47,366 nt of DNA from the NCBI GenBank assembly GCA_913051935.1, contig CAJXCU010000014.1, positions 1 to 47,366 on the forward strand. Direction: 5' to 3'. Every line of letters begins with the position of its first letter. Position 1 is the first letter of the stretch. The stretch is from an uncultured Flavobacteriales bacterium (lineage in GTDB: Bacteria > Bacteroidota > Bacteroidia > Flavobacteriales_D > Crocinitomicaceae). The notes beneath the pieces are model-generated. The model saw only the letters and a list, made by a program, of their open reading frames with translations, searched no databases and had not been told where the DNA came from. Below, one piece after another: positions 26,067 through 34,288 of the stretch. A program made the translations under genes and the position numbers.

Positions 26067-27263
26067 ATGGCTTTATTTAATGACTTCAATTTCAAAGATA
26101 GAAAAGCAATACTTCGAGTTGATTTTAATGTCCCTCTCAATAAAGAAACATTTGAAATCACGGATGACAAAAGAATGCAAGCTGCATTACCGACAATAAA
26201 TAAGATTGTTTCCGATGGAGGTTCAATTATTATTATTTCACATCTAGGAAGACCTAAAAATGGGCCTGACCAGACTTTTTCGCTCAAGCACTTAGCAAAT
26301 CATTTAGAAAAAATTACCAAGCGAAAAGTACTCTTTACGGATGACTGTATCGGAGAACAAGCCAAAACGCTTTCAAAAAATTTAAATACCGGTGAAATTC
26401 TATTGCTTGAAAATGTTCGTTTTTATGAAGAGGAAACCAAAGGCGATGTAAGTTTTGCAAATCAACTCGCAGCTCTTGGTGATTGTTATGTAAATGACGC
26501 TTTCGGAACAGCTCACCGCGCACATGCTAGTACGGCACATATCGCGTCTTTTTTTTCACGCGAGAATAAAATGTGTGGCTTACTTATGACTGCAGAAATT
26601 GAAAGCGCAAGAAAGGTCATGGAAGAAACACAAAGACCTTTTACTGCCATTGTTGGAGGCGCAAAGGTTTCGGATAAAGTATTGATCGTAGAAAACCTTA
26701 TGAAGGTAGCAGATCATATCATTATTGGTGGAGGTATGGCTTATACCTTTAAAAAAGCACTCGGCGGTAAAATTGGTGCATCTCTTTGTGAGAATGACCG
26801 TATTGAAACTTGTAAAGAAATTCTTTCGAAAGCCATTGACTCAGGTGTCGAGATTCACCTACCATTGGATTCTATCGTTGCAAATGCATTCAGCGCAGAT
26901 GCACAAATTGACACTTCAAATAGTGACGAGATATCAGAAGACTGGATGGGATTAGATATTGGTCCTGCAGCTGCCAAACACTTTACACAAATCATTGAGC
27001 ATTCCAAAACCATCTTATGGAATGGTCCCATGGGAGTCTTTGAACTAAAGCCATTTGAAGAAGGTACCAAATCTATTGCCAATGCAGTAGCCAAAGCAAC
27101 AGAAAATGGCGCATATAGCCTGATTGGCGGAGGAGATAGTGCTGCTGCTGCAAAAAAATTCAATGTCGTAAAAAGAATAAGCCATGTCAGTACTGGCGGA
27201 GGTGCGTTACTTGAATATTTTGAAGGGAAAGAGCTACCTGGTATCGCAGCTATAGATAAATAA
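26067..27263 (+). CDS. pgk: Phosphoglycerate kinase
   Basis: 398 residues from the ATG at 26067, the length expected for bacterial Pgk. It transfers phosphate between 1,3-bisphosphoglycerate and ADP in glycolysis. Family signatures are KAILRVDFNVPLNK near the N-terminus, IIISHLGRPK, ILLLENVRFYEEE, VNDAFGTAHRAHAS, FTAIVGGAKVSDK, the hinge WNGPMGVFE, and the nucleotide-binding GGGDSAAAAK with HVSTGGGALLEYFEGKELPG at the end. The track-like longer form would begin at a TTG (26049) that sits inside the promoter, so I reject it. A hairpin terminator directly follows the stop. The glycolytic partner gene gap is nearby but on the other strand and separately expressed. Confidence 0.98.
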   Translation: MALFNDFNFKDRKAILRVDFNVPLNKETFEITDDKRMQAALPTINKIVSDGGSIIIISHLGRPKNGPDQTFSLKHLANHLEKITKRKVLFTDDCIGEQAKTLSKNLNTGEILLLENVRFYEEETKGDVSFANQLAALGDCYVNDAFGTAHRAHASTAHIASFFSRENKMCGLLMTAEIESARKVMEETQRPFTAIVGGAKVSDKVLIVENLMKVADHIIIGGGMAYTFKKALGGKIGASLCENDRIETCKEILSKAIDSGVEIHLPLDSIVANAFSADAQIDTSNSDEISEDWMGLDIGPAAAKHFTQIIEHSKTILWNGPMGVFELKPFEEGTKSIANAVAKATENGAYSLIGGGDSAAAAKKFNVVKRISHVSTGGGALLEYFEGKELPGIAAIDK

Positions 27264-27287
27264 AAAAGGGAACCGTAGCTCCCTTTT
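27264..27287. terminator. Hairpin between convergent pgk and small secreted protein gene, probably bidirectional
   Basis: AAAAGGGA (27264-27271) pairs with TCCCTTTT (27280-27287) around an 8-base loop. A/T runs flank both arms, so it can serve pgk on the plus strand and the 27307-27642 gene on the minus strand. Confidence 0.75.
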
Positions 27288-27306
27288 CATTTGTGCGCAT
27301 ACTCAA

Positions 27307-27642
27307 TCACCTTTGCACTGTAATTTCTTTGGTATAAAGTATTTTACCTTTAGATTTAAAATGAATCAAATAAACTCCGTTTGTAAGGTCATGCAAATGC
27401 AAAGTATCGGCATCTAAAACCGGAATAGAAGGAATCACTTGATTGTTGTTAGATATGATCTCTATGTAATCAATGTCCTGATCAAACCACTTAACTGTTG
27501 CATTTCCTTGATCAATAGAAGATGTAATTACTTTCACATTTACATTGTCTTTTGGGTCATCATCATTATTGGCTAGTGAGTATGACGATAGCATTAGTAA
27601 AGAAAAAGAAAATAGAATTGTAAAAATTTTGCTCGCGTTCAT
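27307..27642 (-). CDS. Small secreted protein resembling an isolated T9SS-type C-terminal domain
   Basis: 111 residues that I cannot assign to a named family. It has a good signal peptide (about 1-24, hydrophobic FTILFSFSLLMLSSYSLA then ANNDDDP) and a mature part of about 87 residues with beta-strand character. The last third, LHLHDLTNGVYLIHFKSKGK followed by ILYTKEITVQR, follows the pattern of T9SS type A sorting domains (NGxYxxxxxxxGxxxxxKxxxx), with no catalytic or adhesive domain in front. It could be a small cell-surface protein, a remnant of a larger cargo protein, or a free beta domain that only resembles the signal. It stands alone, between the pgk terminator and 150 bases of AT-rich sequence without recognisable features. 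Confidence 0.65.
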   Translation of the reverse strand: MNASKIFTILFSFSLLMLSSYSLANNDDDPKDNVNVKVITSSIDQGNATVKWFDQDIDYIEIISNNNQVIPSIPVLDADTLHLHDLTNGVYLIHFKSKGKILYTKEITVQR

Positions 27643-27792
27643 AAGAAATGTTTTTTGTACATGTCAAATATGTTAAGAACGAGTGAGTCCATCACGGTAT
27701 TTTGGCTATAAAGACTGAAAATGGATACCAACACCTATTTGGTCTTACGTGTTTTTCTATCTGCACTACGTATAATTACTTAGTAATAAGTA

Positions 27793-28794
27793 TTAATGCA
27801 CTCTTTTTGCTAATTCTAATAGACGGTGGGAGTATCCTGATTCGTTATCGTACCAAGCCACAATTTTAATGACCTTACCGAAAGACTTCGAAAGTTCGGA
27901 ATCATAAGCTGAACTTAGAGGGGACCCCACAATATCAATAGATACAATCGGTTCACTTATAATACCGAGCACTCCCTTCAACTCTCCCTTTGAACTTTTT
28001 ATCATCGCTTCATGAATTGCATCAATTGAAATTGCCTCCGCCACATTGAAAGTAATTTCGGACATTGAACCGTTAGAAACTGGAACGCGAATTGCCCCAC
28101 CCTCTATCCTTCCTTCAAGTTCTGGAAATATCTTTGTGATTGCCTTGGCAGCGCCAGTTGTCGTAGGGATAATGGAGTGCGCAGCCGCCCTCGCTCTCCT
28201 TAAGTCTTTGTGAGGTGCATCATGCAGTCTTTGGTCGGAAGTGTAACTATGAATTGTTGAGATATAACACAGCTCAATATCAACAAGAGATTTTATGACT
28301 TTAACGATTGGTGCAACATTGTTTGTCGTGCAAGAGGCATTCGAAACAAGCAATTCTTTGGAAGTGAGGATATGGTCATTCACACCTAAAACGACGGTTT
28401 TGATTTGATTGTCTTTCGCTGGTGCAGAAAGAACTACTTTTTTAGCACCGCCAATCAAATGCTCAGAAGCCAAAGGTTCTGTTAAGAATTGACCTGTACA
28501 CTCAACGACAGTACTCACATTATTTTCGGACCAAGCAATGTTCGCCGGATTTCGCTGCTGAGAAAAACGCATGGTTTTTCCGTTCGCGAAAAGCACTGTA
28601 TCGCCATCAATCTCGAAACCTACATCAAATCCCCCGTGAACGCTATCATACTTGAAGAGGTGCATTAAGGTATATATGTCTGCCAGGTCATTCACCAAAC
28701 CTATCTCAACTTTAGAATCAAGAATAGCCAGTCTTGCGAAATAGCGACCTATTCGCCCAAAGCCGTTAATCCCGATTTTGTGTTTGTTGTGCAT
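27793..28794 (-). CDS. gap: Type I glyceraldehyde-3-phosphate dehydrogenase
   Basis: 333 residues from the ATG at 28794. It oxidises glyceraldehyde-3-phosphate to 1,3-bisphosphoglycerate, or runs in reverse. Visible are the NAD-binding start KIGINGFGRIGR with an Asp in LVNDLAD favouring NAD, the catalytic cysteine in SNASCTTNNVAP, the active-site histidine region STIHSYTSDQRLHDAPH, DLRRARAAAHSIIPTTTGAA, and the C-terminal AWYDNESGYSHRL. The usual CTTNC has become CTTNN, so only the catalytic cysteine remains there, and the HSYTSDQ form resembles the GapA/GapB-like branch. An in-frame TTG nine bases upstream (28803) is a less likely start. The gene is 93 bases downstream of the C1 peptidase in the same direction. 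Confidence 0.96.
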   Translation of the reverse strand: MHNKHKIGINGFGRIGRYFARLAILDSKVEIGLVNDLADIYTLMHLFKYDSVHGGFDVGFEIDGDTVLFANGKTMRFSQQRNPANIAWSENNVSTVVECTGQFLTEPLASEHLIGGAKKVVLSAPAKDNQIKTVVLGVNDHILTSKELLVSNASCTTNNVAPIVKVIKSLVDIELCYISTIHSYTSDQRLHDAPHKDLRRARAAAHSIIPTTTGAAKAITKIFPELEGRIEGGAIRVPVSNGSMSEITFNVAEAISIDAIHEAMIKSSKGELKGVLGIISEPIVSIDIVGSPLSSAYDSELSKSFGKVIKIVAWYDNESGYSHRLLELAKRVH

Positions 28795-28896
28795 TGGATT
28801 CAAAATATTTCAACAACTAGATAATTATAATTGTTTTGAACTGGTGATGCGTTTTACAATAAGATATTCTTCGCTGGCCTATTTGATGACAAACCA

Positions 28897-30087
28897 TTAC
28901 AATCCAAGCTTTGAACGAAGTTGATCCTGAATCGCCTCCTTGTGCAAGTAAATATTAATTGTTTTTAGTTTGAAATAGGCCTCAGAAACGTAAAGATAAC
29001 CCTCTGGATAATTTGACGTACCCCAAGAGTTTTTTACCAAGAAAAAATAGCGTCCTTTTCGGTCCACACTGTAACCTATAATATGCATCCCGTGGTCATC
29101 AGTAGTTTGTTTCTCATCGTAAGCCTTTTGTCGCATTTCTTGAGTGACCTCAACCTCTCGCACGGGGTTCAAAAATGCAGCAGAATATTTATCAGCGCCA
29201 GCATCAGAGAAGTTTTTGTTGTCTTTACCTTCAACTTTAATCTGTGCGTCGGACGCAGGAACAATTGCTATTCCATTTCGGAAACTAAATCCGTCTTCAG
29301 AAACATCAGCTCCCCAAGCTACCGTGTAGCCACTTTTCAAGGCGTGTAATGTACTCTCAAATAACTCATTAACTTTTATATTATAACTCACATCCCACAA
29401 CCAATTGTCAGGAATCTGTAGCATACATTTTTGATATATTTTATGGTTGGTGAAAGAAGTTAGTGAAACATAATTATTCATATCAATGCCCAATGAATTA
29501 TAAAATGTCCTAGGCGTGTAATTCGACCCTTTGTACTTAAAATTTGTTGGAAGTACTCCAATACCGTTATCTAGTTCTGCATTATAGGCAGCAAGCCACT
29601 CCGCTTGAATTCCATTCCCTGATAGATTTGCCTGTTGAACAATCGAATCTAAACGATCAAACATGCTACCATGATTGTAAACATCTTTCCTTTTCTTCAA
29701 ACCGGAATATACGGACCGGGGAACAATGCCAAAATTTTTGATTACGAACGGAATATCATGAAAGGCACCACCCTCACCAAAATTTGTTCTACCATCCATT
29801 CTAACATATTTTTTTGCCTTTTCCTCGTATGCCTTTCTAACGATAAACATCTCTGAAAGCACAATTGGATCATCGCTCTTTTTGATTCTCATAATTTCAG
29901 ACTCCAAAAAGGACAAAGCCGAGAAGCTCCAGCAAGTACCAGTTCTTCCTTGACTCTCAACAGGAGAGGCAGAAAGTCGCTGAACTTGTTTGAAGTTATA
30001 CTTACTATCTTTTGTATTTTTAAAGCTTTGTGCGTTTGTGCCTATGGCAAAACCAAGACACAGAAATAGTGTAAAAATTAATTTCAT
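28897..30087 (-). CDS. Exported papain-fold peptidase, C1B family (aminopeptidase C/bleomycin hydrolase-like)
   Basis: 396 residues. A signal peptide (about 1-19, MKLIFTLFLCLGFAIGTNA) precedes a papain-like peptidase. The oxyanion glutamine and nucleophile are in VESQGRTGTCWSFSALSFLE (Cys about 52), the catalytic histidine in DDHGMHIIGYSVD (about 335) and the asparagine in FLVKNSWGTSNYPEG (about 355). The internal arrangement, with a long insert between Cys and His, resembles PepC/bleomycin hydrolase rather than classical papain. Those enzymes are usually cytosolic; the signal peptide here puts it in the periplasm or beyond. It starts 6 bases after the HU/SPOR gene and is therefore in the same operon. 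Confidence 0.92.
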   Translation of the reverse strand: MKLIFTLFLCLGFAIGTNAQSFKNTKDSKYNFKQVQRLSASPVESQGRTGTCWSFSALSFLESEIMRIKKSDDPIVLSEMFIVRKAYEEKAKKYVRMDGRTNFGEGGAFHDIPFVIKNFGIVPRSVYSGLKKRKDVYNHGSMFDRLDSIVQQANLSGNGIQAEWLAAYNAELDNGIGVLPTNFKYKGSNYTPRTFYNSLGIDMNNYVSLTSFTNHKIYQKCMLQIPDNWLWDVSYNIKVNELFESTLHALKSGYTVAWGADVSEDGFSFRNGIAIVPASDAQIKVEGKDNKNFSDAGADKYSAAFLNPVREVEVTQEMRQKAYDEKQTTDDHGMHIIGYSVDRKGRYFFLVKNSWGTSNYPEGYLYVSEAYFKLKTINIYLHKEAIQDQLRSKLGL

Positions 30088-30093
30088 AAAAGG

Positions 30094-31173
30094 TTATTGT
30101 TTTAAGGTCCAGCCTTTATAGCCCATGGATGAGGCACTAGCTTGCAGCCGATTGTATTCCTCTTTAGAATATGTCAGACCCATAGATACTCTATGTAACT
30201 TTCCACCTTCTAAAATTAGGGGAACGAATCCATCTGCTGCGATTTTATTTTTAAAATTGATTGCATTCTTTTTCACTGAAAAGCATCCTACAATGAACTG
30301 TTTTGAATACGGGGCTTGAACATTTTCAGGGGCGGAGGCTTCATTTATTGATACTTCTGACACCTCTGATACTTGGTTTTCACTGGACTCAATGCCTTGG
30401 TTATTCGCAGTAGCAATGAACTCTTCCGAAGGGGCATCATCCAAAGTATTTTTGGTTTCTTTCACTCCAAGCCCTGGGTCTGCTTCGTAACTGATCTTTG
30501 AGGGAGTAGGTTGATACATACCAACTTCCTTTGTATAAAATGGATCGAAGTCATGTATCGATATTAAACCGGAAGTGAAGAAATCTGACTTGAAAGGGAT
30601 CCAAAATGTATACACTATCAAAGGTAAAAGACATGCGGCAGCAGCATATCTCAATATCTTTTTCCTTCTCAAGGACTTGGCATTAGGATTTATTGTTACC
30701 CTTTCTGTATTTAACTTAGGAACCTCCTCAACTAAAGGCTCTTCTTTATTCATTTTTACAGCCTCAAATTCGAGCTTTGTTAAACCATAGGCATCCGATA
30801 GAAGGTTAAATTCCTTGTCCTGAGAAAAGGCGTAAAAAGCATCCGCAGAACGCTTTAGTACTCCAATTCTAGGAAACACAAGCTCTTTTCCTGCAGATAA
30901 TTCCCTCTGGAAATTTAGAACCATCTCTTTTAGCTTTTCCTCTGCTTCAATATAACTCAAGCCGTTCTGATCGGCATAAGCCGCAAGGAAAAGTCCGTCG
31001 TTGGCCGTTAAATGTTTATTGAATAATAAATGCTTTGATGGAGGTATAATGATGCCTTGATCAAAATCGATTTTGCTAGAAACCCTTTTTGAAACAAAGC
31101 CACCAAAATCGGGAACAATTACACAATTATGTTTTACAAGAAGATCGAATAAAATGATGTCAAACGATGCCAT
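30094..31173 (-). CDS. HU-CCDC81-like and SPOR domain membrane protein
   Basis: 359 residues. The N-terminal 130 residues (FDLLVKHNCVIVPDFGGFVS and onward, then HLLFNKHLTANDGLFLAAYA) match the paired HU-CCDC81 modules of Bacteroidota envelope proteins. One transmembrane span lies at about 175-193 (LRYAAAACLLPLIVYTFWI). A low-complexity acidic linker follows, then a C-terminal SPOR domain (about 287-359, KQFIVGCFSVKKNAINFKNK to GYKGWTLKQ). SPOR domains bind denuded septal peptidoglycan, so the likely place is the cell-division site, with the HU-like part in the cytosol. It lies 36 bases downstream of kdsB and 6 bases before the C1 peptidase. Confidence 0.9.
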   Translation of the reverse strand: MASFDIILFDLLVKHNCVIVPDFGGFVSKRVSSKIDFDQGIIIPPSKHLLFNKHLTANDGLFLAAYADQNGLSYIEAEEKLKEMVLNFQRELSAGKELVFPRIGVLKRSADAFYAFSQDKEFNLLSDAYGLTKLEFEAVKMNKEEPLVEEVPKLNTERVTINPNAKSLRRKKILRYAAAACLLPLIVYTFWIPFKSDFFTSGLISIHDFDPFYTKEVGMYQPTPSKISYEADPGLGVKETKNTLDDAPSEEFIATANNQGIESSENQVSEVSEVSINEASAPENVQAPYSKQFIVGCFSVKKNAINFKNKIAADGFVPLILEGGKLHRVSMGLTYSKEEYNRLQASASSMGYKGWTLKQ

Positions 31174-31209
31174 ATTTCAAAGTTAAAAAGAAAATCGAAT
31201 CATTCTACA

Positions 31210-31935
31210 CTATGTATTGAGGAGTCTCAGAACTTTCTCTACATCCTCAGGAGAATCTATATTTGGCGTCTCCATGGAGGTTTCAACTACCCTTATTTTC
31301 TTTCCATGATACATCCAACGTAACTGCTCAAGTGACTCGGAAAGTTCTAGTGCACAAGGCTCCATATTTTGGGTCTCAAGTAAAATCTCTCTGCGGAAGG
31401 CATAAATACCGATATGCTTGTAAAACGAAATAGTATTTTTTGTTTTAGACTGATTCGGAATAGGGCTGCGAGAAAAGTAAAGTGCATTGCCATGCTCATC
31501 CATCACCACCTTAATCCGATTTTCATTGAAGCAGTCAGCTTCGGAAGAACTTGCAATTGCCAATGTGGAAATATCAACAGTGTCATCCTGAAAAGAATGA
31601 ATCAATGCATCCAGTTGTTCAGATCGAATCAATGGTTCATCACCCTGCACATTAATGACCACATCAAAAGAATCTAGAGAGGATGCCAACTCAACGCAAC
31701 GACCGGTACCATTTACATGATGTGCTCCAGTCATGGCTACATCTCCTCCAAAGGATGCTACCTCATCTACAATTCGTGGATCATCAGTCGCGACAATAAC
31801 CTTTGAGATTAAATTGGACTTCTCAACTCCTTCGTATACACGACGAATCATGCTTTTACCTGCTAAATCAATTAATGGCTTCCCTGGATATCTAGTAGAT
31901 TCATATCTCGCAGGAATAACGGCTAGTACACGCAT
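31210..31935 (-). CDS. kdsB: 3-deoxy-manno-octulosonate cytidylyltransferase (CMP-KDO synthetase)
   Basis: 241 residues. It activates KDO with CTP for attachment to lipid A, an essential step of LPS core assembly in the cytosol. The length and motifs are standard: AVIPARYESTRYPGKPLIDL (nucleotide-binding loop), IVATDDPRI, HHVNGTGRCVEL, VINVQGDEPLI (metal-binding Asp), ALYFSRSPIPN, YKHIGIYAFRREIL and the C-terminal NIDSPEDVEKV. The ATG overlaps the TAA stop of the upstream TonB receptor by one base (TAATG), so it is probably translationally coupled to that receptor, an unusual arrangement for a core LPS enzyme. Confidence 0.97.
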   Translation of the reverse strand: MRVLAVIPARYESTRYPGKPLIDLAGKSMIRRVYEGVEKSNLISKVIVATDDPRIVDEVASFGGDVAMTGAHHVNGTGRCVELASSLDSFDVVINVQGDEPLIRSEQLDALIHSFQDDTVDISTLAIASSSEADCFNENRIKVVMDEHGNALYFSRSPIPNQSKTKNTISFYKHIGIYAFRREILLETQNMEPCALELSESLEQLRWMYHGKKIRVVETSMETPNIDSPEDVEKVLRLLNT

Positions 31936-34277
31936 TAAAATTTCATTTGAACTTGAAGAGAAAAATTGCGTGGAGGTTGAATATCTCCAGGACGACTTGT
32001 GTATTCAGAATTAAACAAGTTATTCACCATAAATCCAAATCGATAGGTATCGTTTAACTTATACCCAAGCCTTGCATCAAAAACCAAATTTCCTTTATTA
32101 TATATCTCTCTATATTCTTTTAACCCAGGTAAAATATAAGTTGAACCTGCTATTGGTTCCTCAAAGACTCTATCAATATTTCTCATAAAGCCACCATATC
32201 GCATGGATATTCCTGCACTATACTTTTTGTAGGTCACCTCAACATCTAATTTTGCCAAATGATTAAATCTGTATTTTAATATATTACCTGACGTGTCTGA
32301 AAAAGTCGATTGATACAGCGAGTCCGTATTTAAACTGATAGGATTCATATAGGTGTATCCAATGAGCGATACGATTTCAAACTCGCCTATTTTACCCATA
32401 CTATTAAAGGAAAAATCGATTCCCGTAATTCTAGCCGCCTCAGCGTTTTGCGCCCTAAAACCAACCCATTTATAGATATAGCCGATATCTTCAGGGTCAT
32501 TAGTAGTCAATGTTACACCTTCTGGGTTATAAATACCAAAGGTAAATTCGATCATGTTTTTGTATTCATTAATAAATCCAGAAACATCGAGCATTCCTTT
32601 CCAATCACCGATGCGAACACCTTGCTTGATTCCAATCTCTCCTGCCCAACCAATCTCCGGTCTCAGTTCTGCATTCGGAAAAATATTTAATGCCCCAACA
32701 CTAGTTTGTATGAAACGTTCACCTACTGCAGGATAACGTATTCCTTGACCAATGGAGGCACGGAGGTGCGTATACTCAGCTAACTTGTAATGAAATCCAG
32801 AACGAGCTACCGGGTAAAAAGGCAAAACTGTTGAGTCTTTTTTTGCGATTAGAAAATCACTATCTCCACGTTCTCCATCCATTTCAAAATATTCCAAACG
32901 CAAGCCTGCAGTAAAATCGAAATTTCCTACGTGGTGCTCAATTTGAGCGAAGATCGCAGAGTTCCATGAGCTATGGTCCCCAAAAAGCGCTGAATTAACA
33001 ACATTATATAAGCTAGATACTCCCGAAATCAATGTCAAGCCGTTGGCATATGATTTTTGAAATTGGTAATCATTGTTGTAAATAGTTGCAAGGTTATTTT
33101 GATCTTCATTACCAAGAATAATATTTTTTACATAATACATTCTATTTTTAAAGGTGTGCCTATTGTTGTGTCTATCGATAATCTTTAAATACGGATCAAT
33201 AAACAACCTATGACCGATTGTATAGGTTAAAGTGGATGCAGCATTACTTGTATCAATTCCTCCCTGAGGAGTGTAGCCTAAAGAATCATTTTCCCAAATG
33301 ATAAAATTACCCGTTTTTTGAATTTGATAATTATACCCAATTCCCGCCTTTACTTTTTTCCATTTTTTGGGCCGATAATAAAGTGTTCCGCTCACACGTC
33401 CTCGATATTCGAACTCCTGATTTTTATAACCGTCATCATGGAACAAGGTGGAGGAAATCGTATAACCCACATTTTTGAACATTTGACTTCTGTAGAACTC
33501 AACCTGTTGGGTCATTGGATTGGTGTCCCACCATTTTAAAGAAGCTCGTCTTGGATTATCATAAACGCCGTATTGGACCTTAAGCTTGGTAACTGGAGTC
33601 GTTCCCGGTTCACGCTCCCGAATGGCAATAATGCCATTCAATGCCCCACTTCCATAAAGAACAGACGAAGCTCCTTTCATCACCTCAATTTGAGCGGCTT
33701 GTTCCATGGGAATGGCATTCCATTGTGTATCACCGGCATATCCTGAAAGTAAAGGCATTCCATTCCACAACAATAAAACTCGACTCCCTGCCCCATAAGA
33801 AAAACCACTTCCACCACGAATACTAACTTGACCGTCATATGTTGAAACTCCAGGCGTCTGCTCTATTGCCTGGTCTAAACTTGTAATACCTTTGTTATCG
33901 ATTAGCTCGGGTTTAATAATTTCAATCGATACGGGAACCTCTTCTATGGCTTGTTTTCTTCGACCAGCAGAAACGACAACCATTTGAAGATCTGTTACAG
34001 GTTCTCCTAATTTTATATTTACCCTCCCAGAAGATTTCACGACTGTTGAGTCTGTTGTATATTGAAGCATTTTAGTAACCAAGGTCACAGGAAAAGAAGA
34101 AGTCTTCAATGTAAACTCACCGTCAAAATTGGTGATCGCTTTATTTCCGTCTGATGCAAAAACTTTGGCACCAATTATAGCCTCTCCGGAATTCATATCG
34201 GTCACAACGCCCGATAACTGACCTAAAGAAAACAAGGGTATTGCACCCAAACAAAGAATGAATAAAATGTTCCGCAT
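31935..34277 (-). CDS. TonB-dependent receptor, second of a tandem paralogous pair
   Basis: 780 residues. Signal peptide (about 1-19, ending FSLGQ), carboxypeptidase-regulatory-like domain (about 20-90, SGVVTDMNSGEAIIGAKVFA), TonB plug (about 105-225, ELIDNKGITSLDQAIEQTPG, VSIRGGSGFSYGAGSRVLLL, ASSVLYGSGALNGIIAI), then a 22-strand-type barrel ending in the aromatic terminus QVQMKF recognised by the BAM machinery. It is clearly homologous along its length to the receptor at 34289-36646, 11 bases upstream: both share WNGxPxxS, RASxGQGIRxPxVxERFxxTSVG and VTRPGDIQPPR-type motifs. The substrate is unknown; siderophore, vitamin or sugar uptake are all possible. Its stop overlaps kdsB. Confidence 0.94.
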   Translation of the reverse strand: MRNILFILCLGAIPLFSLGQLSGVVTDMNSGEAIIGAKVFASDGNKAITNFDGEFTLKTSSFPVTLVTKMLQYTTDSTVVKSSGRVNIKLGEPVTDLQMVVVSAGRRKQAIEEVPVSIEIIKPELIDNKGITSLDQAIEQTPGVSTYDGQVSIRGGSGFSYGAGSRVLLLWNGMPLLSGYAGDTQWNAIPMEQAAQIEVMKGASSVLYGSGALNGIIAIREREPGTTPVTKLKVQYGVYDNPRRASLKWWDTNPMTQQVEFYRSQMFKNVGYTISSTLFHDDGYKNQEFEYRGRVSGTLYYRPKKWKKVKAGIGYNYQIQKTGNFIIWENDSLGYTPQGGIDTSNAASTLTYTIGHRLFIDPYLKIIDRHNNRHTFKNRMYYVKNIILGNEDQNNLATIYNNDYQFQKSYANGLTLISGVSSLYNVVNSALFGDHSSWNSAIFAQIEHHVGNFDFTAGLRLEYFEMDGERGDSDFLIAKKDSTVLPFYPVARSGFHYKLAEYTHLRASIGQGIRYPAVGERFIQTSVGALNIFPNAELRPEIGWAGEIGIKQGVRIGDWKGMLDVSGFINEYKNMIEFTFGIYNPEGVTLTTNDPEDIGYIYKWVGFRAQNAEAARITGIDFSFNSMGKIGEFEIVSLIGYTYMNPISLNTDSLYQSTFSDTSGNILKYRFNHLAKLDVEVTYKKYSAGISMRYGGFMRNIDRVFEEPIAGSTYILPGLKEYREIYNKGNLVFDARLGYKLNDTYRFGFMVNNLFNSEYTSRPGDIQPPRNFSLQVQMKF

Positions 34278-34288
34278 CTGATTTCTTT

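Noticed and set aside
27660-27792. Palindromic TTACTTAGTAA near the end of gap, as possible terminator
   Set aside because: Short arms, no GC core and no T-run; I see nothing else in this 150-base gap.
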